A stretch of 64,000 bases of DNA, taken from NCBI GenBank assembly GCA_018697195.1, contig CM031869.1, forward strand, positions 16,587,203-16,651,202. The letters are read 5' to 3'. The translations under genes and the position numbers were made by a program. Of the stretch, positions 35,641 through 46,336 are shown in pieces (positions within the stretch are counted from its first letter, which is position 1; every line of letters begins with the position of its first letter). Origin of the DNA: Certhia americana. Taxonomy: Eukaryota > Chordata > Aves > Passeriformes > Certhiidae. Below the pieces are notes generated by a model. It did no database searches, had not been told where the DNA came from, and worked only from the letters and a program-made list of their open reading frames with translations.

Positions 35641-38600
35641 GTTGCTTATTGCTGGGGCCTTGCCATTGTTTTGCCCAATCTCCCACTCCTCTGCAGCACT
35701 TGGGGAGGTGTCTCCAGATCCAGGAGACAACAGCAAACCTGGATGGCACCACCCAAATCCAGCACTCACAGGGACTCCTGTTTCACATGGAGATTCATTC
35801 CAGTAGCCCTCATTTCAGTCTGCAAACATCTATTTCCCAGCACTGGAGCTGCACACAGCACATCCATGGGATGCTTTGTTGAATGCAACTAGCTGTAAAA
35901 ATTCCAAGATTAAGTCGAAGGATCCAAAACTGAGTTGGCTACCCCAGCATGTTTTCACATTTAATGTTATTTCCCAAGCACAACCTTGATTTCCAGTTTT
36001 ATGTTTTCTTACACAAGGGATAAGCTGCTGTACTTTCCCACAGAGAGAGTTTGAGGGCTGCACCAGGTGGCTTTCACAGGGAAAGGATGGCAAGGGAAGG
36101 GGAGAGATCCTTCTCACCCTGATGCAGCATGTGCAGAGCTCATGTACAGAGCTTAAGAAGAGGGCCACAGCTGAGTCATACACAAAATTGTATTTCTGGG
36201 TAAAATGCATCTTTTCCCAGCTCTCATGCTAAGCTAGACATTGTTACAGTCTGGCACATACCAAGATCCTTAAAATTTGCAAACGAAAAACAAAAAAGGG
36301 ACAGTGGGTCACCAATGCCTGTAATATTCTCAGGTTGGGCAGTGTGGATCCATCAGCCACCAGCAGGACTCTCCTGAGCTTTTGATGTTCCCTTGCCATT
36401 GCTTTTCTTTGCAAAAACAGCAGGGCAAATTAAGAACAAAGTCTAAAAGGCACTGGAGGCTGCTGCCTGATCAGGAACAAAGGATGGGAGTTCATATGAG
36501 TTCTGCAAGATTATTTGGAAAACCCCACACTACAGGTCTCCAAGGAGTCCAACGCTAACTTAAATTTGTTTGGCCTCAGAAATGATACTCTACCATATGT
36601 TAATGATGAGGCCAGAGCACTAAGTTGAAGTAAAAATCATTGATGATTTAAAGTTATTAATTATTCACTAGAAAAGTTCTAGAGAAGTATTATTAATAGA
36701 TCAAATTCAAGTGACATTTTAAAGACATTTATTTTTGTTTGTATTAGTGATGCATGAGGAGAACCTGTAATGGGTTAATGAAGGATTTTTTTCCATAAGC
36801 TGTTATATTAGGAAATACAATGTTATATTCCCCACAGAGCAAAAAGTTGTTTTCTCTTATTGGTAAATATTGACTAAAAAACACTGATTAAATGAGTGTT
36901 CCCATGCTGCTGACTCAACCACATCCGTGTTTGTTCCCTTAAGAGAGCATTACACACACTGAACATACATCCAGAGGAATCAATCATTAGACATATGGTT
37001 AGGATATTATCTTTTCCAAATCAAAAGTCCAGGCTTTCAGGGAGAAACCAAGAGCCAAGACGAGTTGTTAGGCTTGGTTATCTCACAGAACCACAGCAGA
37101 ACAGGTCACACTCCAGCCTTTGCCATATTCACATATTTTAAGAAATTCCTAAAGAGACTAATTCTTTTTATTTCTCATACCATTATTTTATGCTGTGGCT
37201 ATCTACAAGGAAATTGAATAGTCTTGCAATTAAAAATACAACCCTAAATCTGCGTGATTTTAGGCAAATAACCTCCAGCTTGGTTGTAAAGATCCTTGAT
37301 GAAGACGCAGAGCTTTAGTGCAAGCTTCAATGTTTCCCTGCCACCACTTTCAAGGGAATTGAAACCTATAGCCTGTCTTACTTAAGTCTTGCAACAGTGA
37401 GTGGAACAAGCCCTAAATATCTTTAAAATGCTTGGGTTGGACAGATTTTCAACACAGCTCAGCTCAAATTTCCCCTCTTCAGCAGGATCCATGTGAAGTC
37501 AGAGCGCCAGGCCCAGGGCTCGCCGGCTCAGCTCTCCAAAGGCTGCCCAGCATTTTTGGGAATCTCGCCCCTTTCTTGTGTTCCTGGCTGAAAGATGAGC
37601 TGCTTGAAAAGTCCAGCTTTTCCTTTTCTGCAAAATAAGTCTCCCAACATACTGCTGATTCACTCAGGCTCTGGAAAGCAAAGAGTGTCCAGAGCTCAGG
37701 CCTTCCAATGGCTCTTGAGAGTAGCAAACAAGGTCAGTCTGTCTCCCTGCACTGCCCATTCCATCAATATTCCTCATTTCACTAGGCCACAGTCTTCTCT
37801 CCCATCTTCACATGCTGACTTCTAAAACTAAGCAGTTTAATTCAAAATATTTAAAACTACTGAGAGAGAACAGCTCTTCAAGCGAAAGCCTGGGAAGTCA
37901 CATTTAGCAACTTCACAGTAAACTATTTCCAATTACAGTGAAAATAGTGGGATCTAGGAGTCTTCAGATCAACGCTTCATTTCAACTAGTGTGGACAATG
38001 ACAGTTGGATGTACACAGACTGAATTTTTCTAGACTAAAATTTCTCTGTGTCATCCTAATACTGTTAGTTTCCAGCAGGCTTTTGAGGGAGAAAAATTAA
38101 GTACTGAAGATAGCTATTAACTAAGAGTTATATTCTTAGTTCTGAAAAAGACTTATGGCCCTTATTTTTGAATCTTGCCATGAATGATGGATCAAAACCA
38201 AATTTAAGAAGAGAGTGCAGGTGGATTTTGACAAAATGGATGACCTGAAGGTCATTGTCAAATTCCATCAAGTCTGGAAATTTCCTTTTGAAAAATTACC
38301 TTTAAAATACGATAAGCATTTTCTGATGAAACTTATTAACAGCACTCCTTTTAGAGTGCCTGAGTAATGCTCAGTGTTGTCTCAGCCACATATTCCCAGG
38401 ATATCTTGCAGTTCCCCAAATGTGTAGCTCTGGTGGCAGATCCTGTCTAGGTACCTGTGAACAAGAAGATTCACTTGCCCCTGCCCCAGTGTCGCAGCAG
38501 AGCAGCTCTCCAGGTCCCAGTGCCTTCCAGGACCAGGACTGAGGTGGAGATGTCCATTGGGATGAGATCCAGGTGCCATTGGGTTTGGGAGAGTTTGGCC

Positions 38601-39146
38601 TGGCTTTCTGCGGCTCAAACGTGCTCATTACTACCCTGGGACATAATTACAGGAGCCCTAGGAACGTGAGGGAAGGGACAAGTGCAAATGTAAAATATGT
38701 CACAGCTGGGGATGACATCATGGCCATTGATCAACCTGGGAGCCCTGCAGCCCCCTTCCAACCTGTCATTTACACACAGCAGCAAAAGGGAACAAGGTCT
38801 GCACTGAGCTGCCCTGGGACACACCTGCCAAGAATGTCTTCTTGTCCCGGGACACTGCCAAGCCTCTCCTGAAGTTTTCTTAAAAGAAAAACTAATGAGC
38901 AACTTCTTTCCAAGGATACTGCAATACCTCATGACCATGGGTTCGCTGTGTCAGGAGCAGCTCCTGTGGTAGTTAAGAGCTGTTCAGTTAAACTTCTTCT
39001 TCAGGTGGGAAGACTGAGGCACAGAATGGCTGAAGTGTGGCACTTGAATCTGTCACCAGCCTAGGCAACTGCCTTTATGTGCATTTATATTTTAAGCAAA
39101 TATATTGAGTGATGGACTTTTCTTCTCCCATTTGTCCAACTTACAG
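35641..39146. other. Long unique non-coding stretch, partly A/T-rich
   Basis: No gene or repeat recognised. The part from about 36560 to 36900 is strongly A/T-rich, non-repetitive and contains many homeodomain-like TAAT words, the kind of composition often seen in conserved non-coding elements; conservation cannot be tested here. Confidence 0.45.
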
Positions 39147-39359
39147 CTCTCAGGCTGAGCTAAAGCCTATCCAAACCTGTCCCAACTCCCAGGCTGAGTT
39201 CCAAACCTGTCCCAACTCCCAGGCTGAGTTCCAAACCTGTCCCACCTCTCAGGCTTAGCTAAAGCCTTCTCCAAACCTGTCCTAAATCCTAGGCTGAGCT
39301 AAAGCCCTCTCCAAACCTGTCCCAGCTCCCAGGCTGAGCTCTCTCCAAACCTGTCCCCT
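39147..39359. repeat. Minisatellite, 30-42 bp unit, six copies
   Basis: Six units share the core CTCCCAGGCTGAG ... TCCAAACCTGTCCCA. They differ mainly by presence or absence of a middle TAAAGCC(C/T)TCT block, giving units of about 39, 30, 30, 42, 39 and 33 bp. Units two and three are nearly identical, suggesting a recent duplication. Confidence 0.93.
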
Positions 39360-40595
39360 AGTGCAGCACATGCAGCTTCATGCTGCATTCCAGTCAATCA
39401 GCAGAAAATCCCACACTCCCTCCTGGATGTTCTCCCTCCCTCCTGGATTAGTCCCAAGCTCCAAGCACTCCAGTAGGCACTGACAGACGGCAGGAGATGA
39501 TGGAGAGGTGCAATCAGATCAGACTAGGGAGAGTACAAATCTGTACAACATAATGAGTCTTCTATTGCATATATCAGAGCTTTGAAACTTTCTAGTTAAA
39601 TATATAGTCTGAAAATGTTCAGCGTATATCATCTTATCGGAACAACAGGCTTCCATTGTTCCTGTGGCATAAATCTCTCACAGGCTCCTAACAGCACATG
39701 ATTTCCACCGGCTCCAGGCTGATAGAGTGTGGCACAAGGAGAGGAGGGTTTGGAAATCGACTTACACTGCAAGAACAAATTTTGCATTGTTCTGTACCTG
39801 CAAGTCACACATCTCCATGCTGCCCAATGAACTCTTGCACAGATTGCTGCCCAAGGGAAATAGCTCAATAATCAGCTGTGTTTTGCCTAGGGGCCTGCAG
39901 GAGTGATCTGCAGCTCTGCACTGTGGCACCACAGCCCTGATGGATCAGCTCCATCTGCTCCTGCAGCACAACCCAGCAGTGGCAGCAGAGAATGCAACAG
40001 CCCCAGGATCCAGGATAGTTTGGGGATGCTCCAACCACAGACAGCTGTGCCACTCCCTGGCACACAAGACCTGTCCCCTATACCTTCCAACCCCTAAATG
40101 GATTCATTGGTGCTCTCTCAGCTCTGTGACTGAGAGTAGGACACTCCCTCAGTGGAATCAAAGGTCATTTACAACTTGTGGTCCTGGGTCAGGACCACAA
40201 GCAGCCAACACAGATAGGCACTTAGTGGCTGCCAGGTGGATCAAATTTGCTTGGCAGGAAATGTCCACATTTCATCTTTGCTGGGTGAAGCTCCACACCT
40301 GGCTGCAGGCAGCTGCTGCTCTGGGGCCAAAAAGAGCTTGGTATTAGGCCCTCTAAAGGCAATGGTCCCAGCTAGGCAACCTGCTGCTCTACCTCCTGCT
40401 CTCTGAGCAAAAAGGACCTGCTCCTGTGTCACAACAGGCTGCCTGGAACTGGTGGATGCTGGATAGAAGTGTTGCTGTTCTAAAACAGGATATGGTCATC
40501 CTCAGCCTCATTCCTTGTCAGCTTTGTTTCCATTCTCATACCTGCCCCTAATCACTCTTCCCTGCAGCTGTCTTCCCCACCCTTTTTTTGGGAAT
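39360..40595. other. Unique non-coding sequence
   Basis: No gene recognised. A short doublet of 'CTCCCTCCTGGAT' occurs at 39415-39450. It contains the hairpin at 40175. Confidence 0.5.
40175..40201. repeat. Perfect 11-bp inverted repeat (hairpin)
   Basis: Left arm CTTGTGGTCCT (40175-40185) is the exact reverse complement of right arm AGGACCACAAG (40191-40201), separated by only GGGTC. The very short loop makes a stable stem-loop or cruciform possible. No RNA family was recognised. Confidence 0.9.
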
Positions 40596-40808
40596 ACATT
40601 GTTCCCTGTGAGGGCAGGGAGGCCCTGGCACAGGGTGTCCAGAGCAGCTGTGGCTGTCCCTGGATCCCTGGAAGCATCCAAGGCCAGGTTGTGATATTGG
40701 GGCTTGGAGCAGCATGGGACAGTGGAAGAGGTCCCTGCTCCTGGCAGGGGTGGCACTGGGTAAGCTTTGAGGTTCCTTCAATCTAAACCCTTCTGGGATT
40801 CTGTGATA
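40596..40808 (+). mobile_element. CR1 LINE 3' end, sense, with tail
   Basis: Ordered landmarks are 'AGGCCCTGGCACAGGGTGTC', 'CAGAGCAGCTGTGGCTGTCC', 'GAAGCATCCAAGGCCAGGTT', 'TTGGAGCAGCATGGGACAGT' and 'GGTTCCTTCAATCTAAACCC', ending in 'TTCTGGGATTCTGTGAT', the CR1 octamer tail. It is 5' truncated at about 40596 ('ACATTGTTCCCTGTGAGGGC'). The layout mirrors the antisense copies at 1102 and 22979. Confidence 0.94.
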
Positions 40809-41780
40809 ACAATCAAACCATAATTTCCATACCCCCTCCAGATGAAGATACATAATTTTCTCAGGGTTCCTGTGGCAACTCTCAAAAGCACAAGAGAGAG
40901 ATTGCAGCACCTGTTAAATGTTGGGGACATTTTATGAAGCCATCCCTGCATGAGAGGTGCTGCTCTAGGGGCACTCCTGGCCCAGGTGCTGCCGGTGCTA
41001 AACCCTTTACCTGGAGTGCCCCCAGGAGGGGCCTGGCACATCACACATGGAGGTGGCAGGAGGTCACTTCAATGGCAGGCTGCTGTCATATTCCCCTGAG
41101 GATGGAGCAGATGGAGTGCTATGGAGATGCTCTCTAGGGCTCTCGTGCAGCAAACAATTGACAAACTCAGCCCCAGAGGCCCTCCCAAGGAGGGGGTGAG
41201 TACATCTGTAAAGGCCAGTTCATAAAAGAGAGATAAAATACACTGTCAAAATATCCCCATTTTACCTGGAGATGAGATTGAAGCCCTTCTGCACTTACCC
41301 TACAGCCTGTCCTTACCTCTGAGTAACCATGGGCAGGAAGATGCCCAGAATGCACAGAGGGCAATTCCCAGGAAATTACTCACTTACTGCTGGAGGAGCG
41401 TATGAAATACGGGCTGTGCTCTCATCTCATACCACACAGGCAGAGAACTCCTATCAGCACACAGAGGCTATAGGGTTACATTTTCTCATCAGACTCCAGA
41501 CAAACACCACAGATTGCAGGCACTGCACTGGCAGCCTTGCAGGGTGAGGAGCTTGGCCTGCAGCATGCACATCTTTGTTTTGCTGTCACTCAGCTGCACT
41601 GAAATTTGAAAACAAGAGGTCATGAACTACAGCCTTGCCAGAGTAGGAGCCAGAGTACAATCATCATCTCCCTGGCCCACAAGCAGTCTGAGATAAGGAG
41701 CAAACTGCAAATATATCTGTTTCTGGATCAGGAATGGTGTGGCCAGCAGGACCACGGCAGTGACTGTTCCCCTGCACTCA
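40809..41780. other. Unique non-coding sequence
   Basis: No gene or repeat recognised between the two sense CR1 copies. Confidence 0.5.
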
Positions 41781-42112
41781 GCACTGCTGAGGCCACACCT
41801 CGAATGCTGTGTCCAGTTCTGGGCCCCCCAATTTGGGGAAGGATGTTGAGGGAATGGGATGTGTCCAGAGAAGGGTAACAAGGCTGGGGAGGGGTCTAGA
41901 GCACAAGTCTTGTGAGGAGGGGCTGAAGGAGCTGGGGTTGTTTATCCTGGTGAAGACGAGGCTCAGGGCAGACCTCATCACTCTCTACAACTCCCTGACA
42001 GGAGGGTGCAGCCAGGTGGGGGTCAGGCTCCTCTCCCAGGGAACAGAGACAGGACAAGAGGACACAGCCTCCAGCTGTGCCAAGGGAGGGTCAGGCTGGA
42101 CATCAGGAAGAA
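41781..42112 (+). mobile_element. CR1 LINE with ORF2 C-terminal remnant, sense
   Basis: The DNA contains 'GAGGCCACACCTCGAATGCT', 'GTGTCCAGTTCTGGGCCCCC', 'GAGCTGGGGTTGTTTATCCT', 'CTCAGGGCAGACCTCATCAC' and 'TCTCTACAACTCCCTGACAG'. In the plus frame starting 41809 the translation reads [20 protein letters not shown] and [20 protein letters not shown], which match the conserved C-terminal end of the CR1 ORF2 protein (GLEHLSYEERL-x-ELGLF, LRGDLI-x-LYNYLKGGCSEVG in intact relatives). The open frame is kept for about 110 codons, so this copy is comparatively little decayed. It stops at 'CATCAGGAAGAAT', well before the 3' UTR and tail, so the 3' end is missing. The protein fragment has no catalytic domain. 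Confidence 0.93.
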
Positions 42113-43420
42113 TCAGCATAATGTTTTTACTTAAGATTATCAGTTAAAGTACTGCACAAGTTTATAGTTGCCAATGAAGTAGTTGAACTCATCTGAGTAG
42201 TACAAATGTATTTTTCTTAATGAACAACTTTTAAATCTTTCAGTAGATTTCAATTTCAGTGAATGCCACAGTGATATTTAAGTCTGTATTTTATATAATG
42301 CTTTGCAACAGATTTTGGTTATGGGAATGCTTCCCAATGTACAGTTCTTTGATGTGTGTGACAAGGGTGGTAATACAATTTTAGCACACAAAAGGACAGT
42401 GGGATTAAACTGACTCTATTGAAAGTACATCAAGATCCTTAGGAGAATGTAACAGAGATAAGAGGGGCTAAATGTTAATATCCAGAAATGGTCATATGAT
42501 AAGGTCAATAGATTGTTAGCTAATGAAATACAGACTTAATGTATTTCCTGTTGGCTATGGAGCAGGCAGAATGTCAGCCTATTTTATTAGCTTAATGACA
42601 ATTTGAAAATCAAGATATGAGAAAAGGTGGCCAAACCAAAAAATGCTTTTTATTAGCCCAAAAAGGGTAATCTGTTAATTTAACATCTCAGCTCTAGACA
42701 CCAGGGCTGGGACATCTTCACAGACTTTGGCACCCTTCCTTTAGTGAGTAACAGCCACAAACACTCAAAGGTTTAAAATAGTGAAATATCTGATTTTATT
42801 AGAAATAAAATAGGCATCACATTGCAAACCTTTTCAGTCTCCTGGGTCTCTGAGGCACTGATTGGACTATTCCTTCAGGAAGCATCCAGGAAAGCCAGGA
42901 AAAGGCCTTGTTTCCAGCACAGACCCTGACTGTTTTTCTCATTTGATTAACTCATTTGAATGAGAAAAGGTACTCTGTAGAAATTCAGATCTCTAATGCT
43001 GAAAGGAAATAATGCTCTTGGTAATGACCCATTAGAGAAAAATAATTCTCATTTGTTGCATTTAGGTTCTTGTTTACTTTCTATCCTGTTGATGGATGTT
43101 TGCCACTGCTGTCCCCTCCACTCTGTGTATTTTCATGTTCTTCCCATGCCTACCTGGGGATCTCAGTGTTACCCACAAACACTGTCACTCATCATTTCCT
43201 TCTGCTATGGCTTTAACATCTCCTGTGCACTCTCAGGCCTTACTTTTGGCTTTGAGGTGGTTCCTAGATATAATTGAAGGAAAGACAAATTGCTAAATAT
43301 TTCTGTCTTCACGTTTCTTCCATACTTCTCTTATTTCTTCTTGTATCTTGTTTGCAATATGCCTCAACTTCCCTGCTCTTGCTGTGTCCTGGGAACCGAC
43401 ATATACATATTTTCCTTCAG
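42113..43420. other. Unique A/T-rich non-coding sequence
   Basis: No gene or repeat recognised. An abrupt change from G/C-rich CR1 to A/T-rich sequence occurs at about 42115. The last 150 bp before 43421 are pyrimidine-rich and end with a good splice-acceptor-like sequence. Confidence 0.5.
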
Positions 43421-43735
43421 AATGCTGAAATCAAAGGTTTTTCCCAGCAGTTTTCCCCCTGGACCAATGTGGATATCAAAGAGCAGTGTTTGTATGAATG
43501 CTGCAAACCAAACCCCAAAGACCTCCAGTCTTTGCTGACACTCACAGATGATATTACTGCTGCAAGACTGTCTGGTGTGGATACACTCTGCAGCACCCTG
43601 GCTGCCACAGATTCTGTGTCCACCAGGGCTAAAAGTGTCTCTGGAGATCCTTCTCCACTGGTTACTGAGGGGGTCACACATTCCCACACGGCAGCTCAGA
43701 GACTGAGGTATTTCAGGGAGACAGAAGAAATTCAG
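43421..43735 (+). CDS. Possible coding exon, product unknown
   Basis: A 315-bp open stretch (105 codons) is bounded by an acceptor-like sequence (ATATTTTCCTTCAG just before 43421) and a donor-like sequence (TTCAG followed by GTGTGAGTAT; a second possible cut gives GTGAGTAT at 43738). The translation begins NAEIKGFSQQFSPWTNVDIK and ends LRYFRETEEIQ. It has a mixed, protein-like composition with charged and hydrophobic residues spread evenly and few low-complexity runs, unlike the other frames in the window. I do not recognise the family and see no domain, signal peptide or membrane segment. Against it, the opposite strand is also open over the same block (158 codons, 43364-43840), no partner exons were identified, and frames of this length occur elsewhere by chance. 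An untranslated exon, an old pseudogene or a piece of an unrecognised repeat are all possible. Confidence 0.25.
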
Positions 43736-44888
43736 GTGTGAGTATCTGACCCAACAATTCCATGTCAACCAAACACTCACTGAATCAACAAATCCCTCAC
43801 CTGGATTGATGCAGTCATTGTCCTTCGGATTAACTGACACAATGCAGGCTGCCCACAGCCTGCCAAATCCTGATGGAGCAAACCTAAAACATCTGTTTTC
43901 GATTGTAATTCTGAGAATTCAGGAGATGAAGACCCTGCTGTAAGAAGGGGGAAAACAACGTGTTTAACCTGCCTGGGTCCCTACATGGGCAGGTGCCTCT
44001 CAAGTTTCATATCAGCTGGAGCTGGACAGTGGCATCCCCCAGGATCCTGGGACAAATTCCCGAAAACAGGTCCTGGTGCTTCAGCTTTTCCCATAGGCTG
44101 GACCTGTGTCTCTCACCACTGCCCAGGGGTCTCCCTGGTGGCTGCATGGCCCCTTCCATGCCCTCCAGCCTGTGCAAACACATGCAGAACACCAGGGTAA
44201 GTAATGAGATGCAAATGTATTCCTTCAGAGGTTGATCCAAAGCCCAGTCAAGTCAATTATTATTAATGCAATTAGTACTGTATGAGCAGTTCAAGGCATA
44301 ATTCAAGTCAGGTCTCCATCCAGGCAGGCTGTGGATATGTGCAGAGCAGAATTAAAGGGTTTACAAGCTAACTAAGTGTGACAGACAAAAAGAAAGAAAG
44401 GAAGGAGATGTGAGGTGATATAAAAAGAGCAGATAATCTGCCACAGAAACCTTATCTTAATGCTGGGCTTTGTCTGGCAAGGCATGCAGCCTTCAGCAGG
44501 AATTTCCAAAACCATATATATCAGCAGTGTGTTCATTAAGCAGTATTTTGAATCTTTATTTGTCATGAATTTTCTCTCTCCTTGCATTTGTATTCATTTC
44601 CCCCTGCATTGGGCTGGCATGAGCACACTGTTTATTTCTCTGGCAGGGTCTGTGTACTGGGGGTCATTTGAGCCAAGTCAATAGCATGACCCTGAAGTTG
44701 CAGGCATGAGTGAAGGGCTGAACAAAATCCACCATGAGCTTTGCTTTCTTCTGTACCAGTAATTAAAAATGCCTGAGTTACACTGAGCGCTGAGGAACTG
44801 GTTAGCTCGAGTGTCACATCCAGATGCCAACCCACGAGCCCCTCGCTGTTCACTGGCGCTCACCCAAAAGTTTTCTTTTCCCTCTTCT
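43736..44888. other. Unique non-coding sequence
   Basis: No gene or repeat recognised. The segment holds a short AAAGAAAGAAAGG purine run at about 44389. Confidence 0.5.

Positions 44889-44915
<27 letters not shown>
44889..44915. repeat. (TC)n microsatellite
   Basis: About 13 uninterrupted TC dinucleotides are followed by T6. Just downstream the sequence becomes CpG-dense. Polypyrimidine/polypurine dinucleotide tracts are common next to avian and mammalian promoters. Confidence 0.95.
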
Positions 44916-44920
<5 letters not shown>

Positions 44921-45420
44921 ATTCCCGGTCCTGAAGGGAGAGTTTACAGCGGCGGAGGGAGGGGTTGGGGAGAAGCGGGCGCAGGAAGGGCGGCTCGCTG
45001 GGATGCTGGGATGCTGCGATGCTGGGATGCTGGGATGCTGGGATGCTGGGATGCAGGGATGCTGGGATGCAGGGATGCTGGGATGCGGAGCCGCTCCCGC
45101 TCCTCGCTGTGCTCGACACCCTCTGCCCAGGCTGCAGCCTGGCTGGTGCAGCCAGAGCACCCTCTGCTGCTCCGCTCCCTCCTGCCAGCCAGCCCCTGGC
45201 ACTGCCAAACCCTTCCCGAGCACGTGGAGGGATGCTGCGGTACCCAGGCTGGTCCCAGCCTGCTCCCTGGGCTCTGCCAGCACTGTTCGGGCTTTTCGGG
45301 TGGTGACGGAGTACGGGGTGAGAGCCGTGCAGCCTCCATCAGTGATTCTGCAAACGTGCTGGTTACTGCGCCGCAGGATCGTTTAAGAAAGGCAGGAAAG
45401 TCTCCTTGTTCCGTAACCAA
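44921..45420. promoter_or_regulatory. Candidate CpG island / promoter region
   Basis: By eye there are roughly 27 CpG dinucleotides in about 480 bp of G/C-rich sequence, while the flanking kilobases are CpG-poor. Dense words include CGGTC, GCGGCGG, GCGGGCGC, CGGCTCGC, GGAGCCGCTCCCGC and GCGCCGCAGGATCG. A palindromic E-box CACGTG lies at 45221-45226. The (TC)n tract and an 8-bp minisatellite lie at its upstream edge. No TATA box or convincing first coding exon was found, so direction is unknown; a GGTGAGAG donor-like word at 45315-45322 would fit a plus-strand first exon. It could instead be only a G/C-rich minisatellite neighbourhood. Confidence 0.4.
44998..45085. repeat. Minisatellite, 8-bp unit, 11 copies
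   Basis: Eleven tandem copies of CTGGGATG occur; the third unit is CTGCGATG and the eighth and tenth are CAGGGATG. The array is highly uniform, suggesting it is young and probably length-variable. Frames cycle with a 24-bp period and contain no stops, so long Ser/His/Pro/Ile-rich minus-strand frames (176 and 201 codons) and Gly/Cys/Trp/Asp-rich plus frames cross it; these are artefacts. Confidence 0.97.
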
Positions 45421-46336
45421 GTATCTGGTGTAGCTGGGGATACAAGGCTGCACCATAGCCCTCGGCACTGGCATGTGTTTTATCTGGAAATATTTGTAAA
45501 TGCCCTTGCTGTTAGAGCATATGAATGCAATTATAATATTCTAGCAGAAGTCAGCCGAGTATGTGGCAAAGCAGGAGAACATACAAGGGAATGTGTGTAA
45601 GATAATCTCCCTATCATGCACATACAAGGGCACCGGGATTCCTTCCAGAATCCAGCCGTTCCCCACACTCCCTGCTGCTCCCGGAGAGGGAAGCACAGGC
45701 TGGCTGAGCCTGCACTGCTGGCGTGGAGGCCACCAGGTCACCCCTGAGGTGACCAAGCAGCCACACCAAGCAGCCACAGAGAGCAGTGGGGCTGAGATCT
45801 TTGTAGCTGGAAAAGGCAAGTCAACACACAAATCCTAGTTAAAATATCTTTATTAGCAGCATTTTAATCACTTGCAAAATCTGGACCAGGATCAAACCAA
45901 ACATAAGGCAGCAGCTGCTGTAAACAGCCGTTGTTGAAATGGAAAAATGATTAGTGCTGAGGGAAGGATGTCAGGCGTAATGAGCCTGCCTTGGCTGCTG
46001 AGCACCAGGCATGGCCGGGCACCTCCGTGTCTCTTCTACCCTAAAACTTCTCCTGGTGCAGGAATCCCCAGGCCTGTGACCTCTCTGTCGACCCCAGTAA
46101 CCATCCCTGGCCATATTTACAGCACCAAGGGGTTTTTCAGACTCTGCTTGGAGAAGGGAACAATTCCACTGGAGCCTCTCTCCTTCCATCACACACTGCA
46201 GGGTAATGCTGCAAGTCATTTTAACTTCCACAAAATTAGAGAAGAGCAATTATCCACCAAAACTTGCACTAGAACAAGGTGTGTCTTAACCATATCTTGA
46301 CTTTGGTGTTAATTGCACTTTCTTCCCCTCTGCTGC
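45421..46336. other. Unique non-coding sequence
   Basis: No gene or repeat recognised. CpG density falls off after about 45420. Confidence 0.5.

Noticed and set aside
44678..45474. Minus-strand frames of 201 and 176 codons with repeated Ser-Ile-Pro-Ala-Ser-Gln-His-Pro peptides
   Set aside because: They are produced by the 8-bp CTGGGATG array, whose unit has no stop in any phase on that strand.
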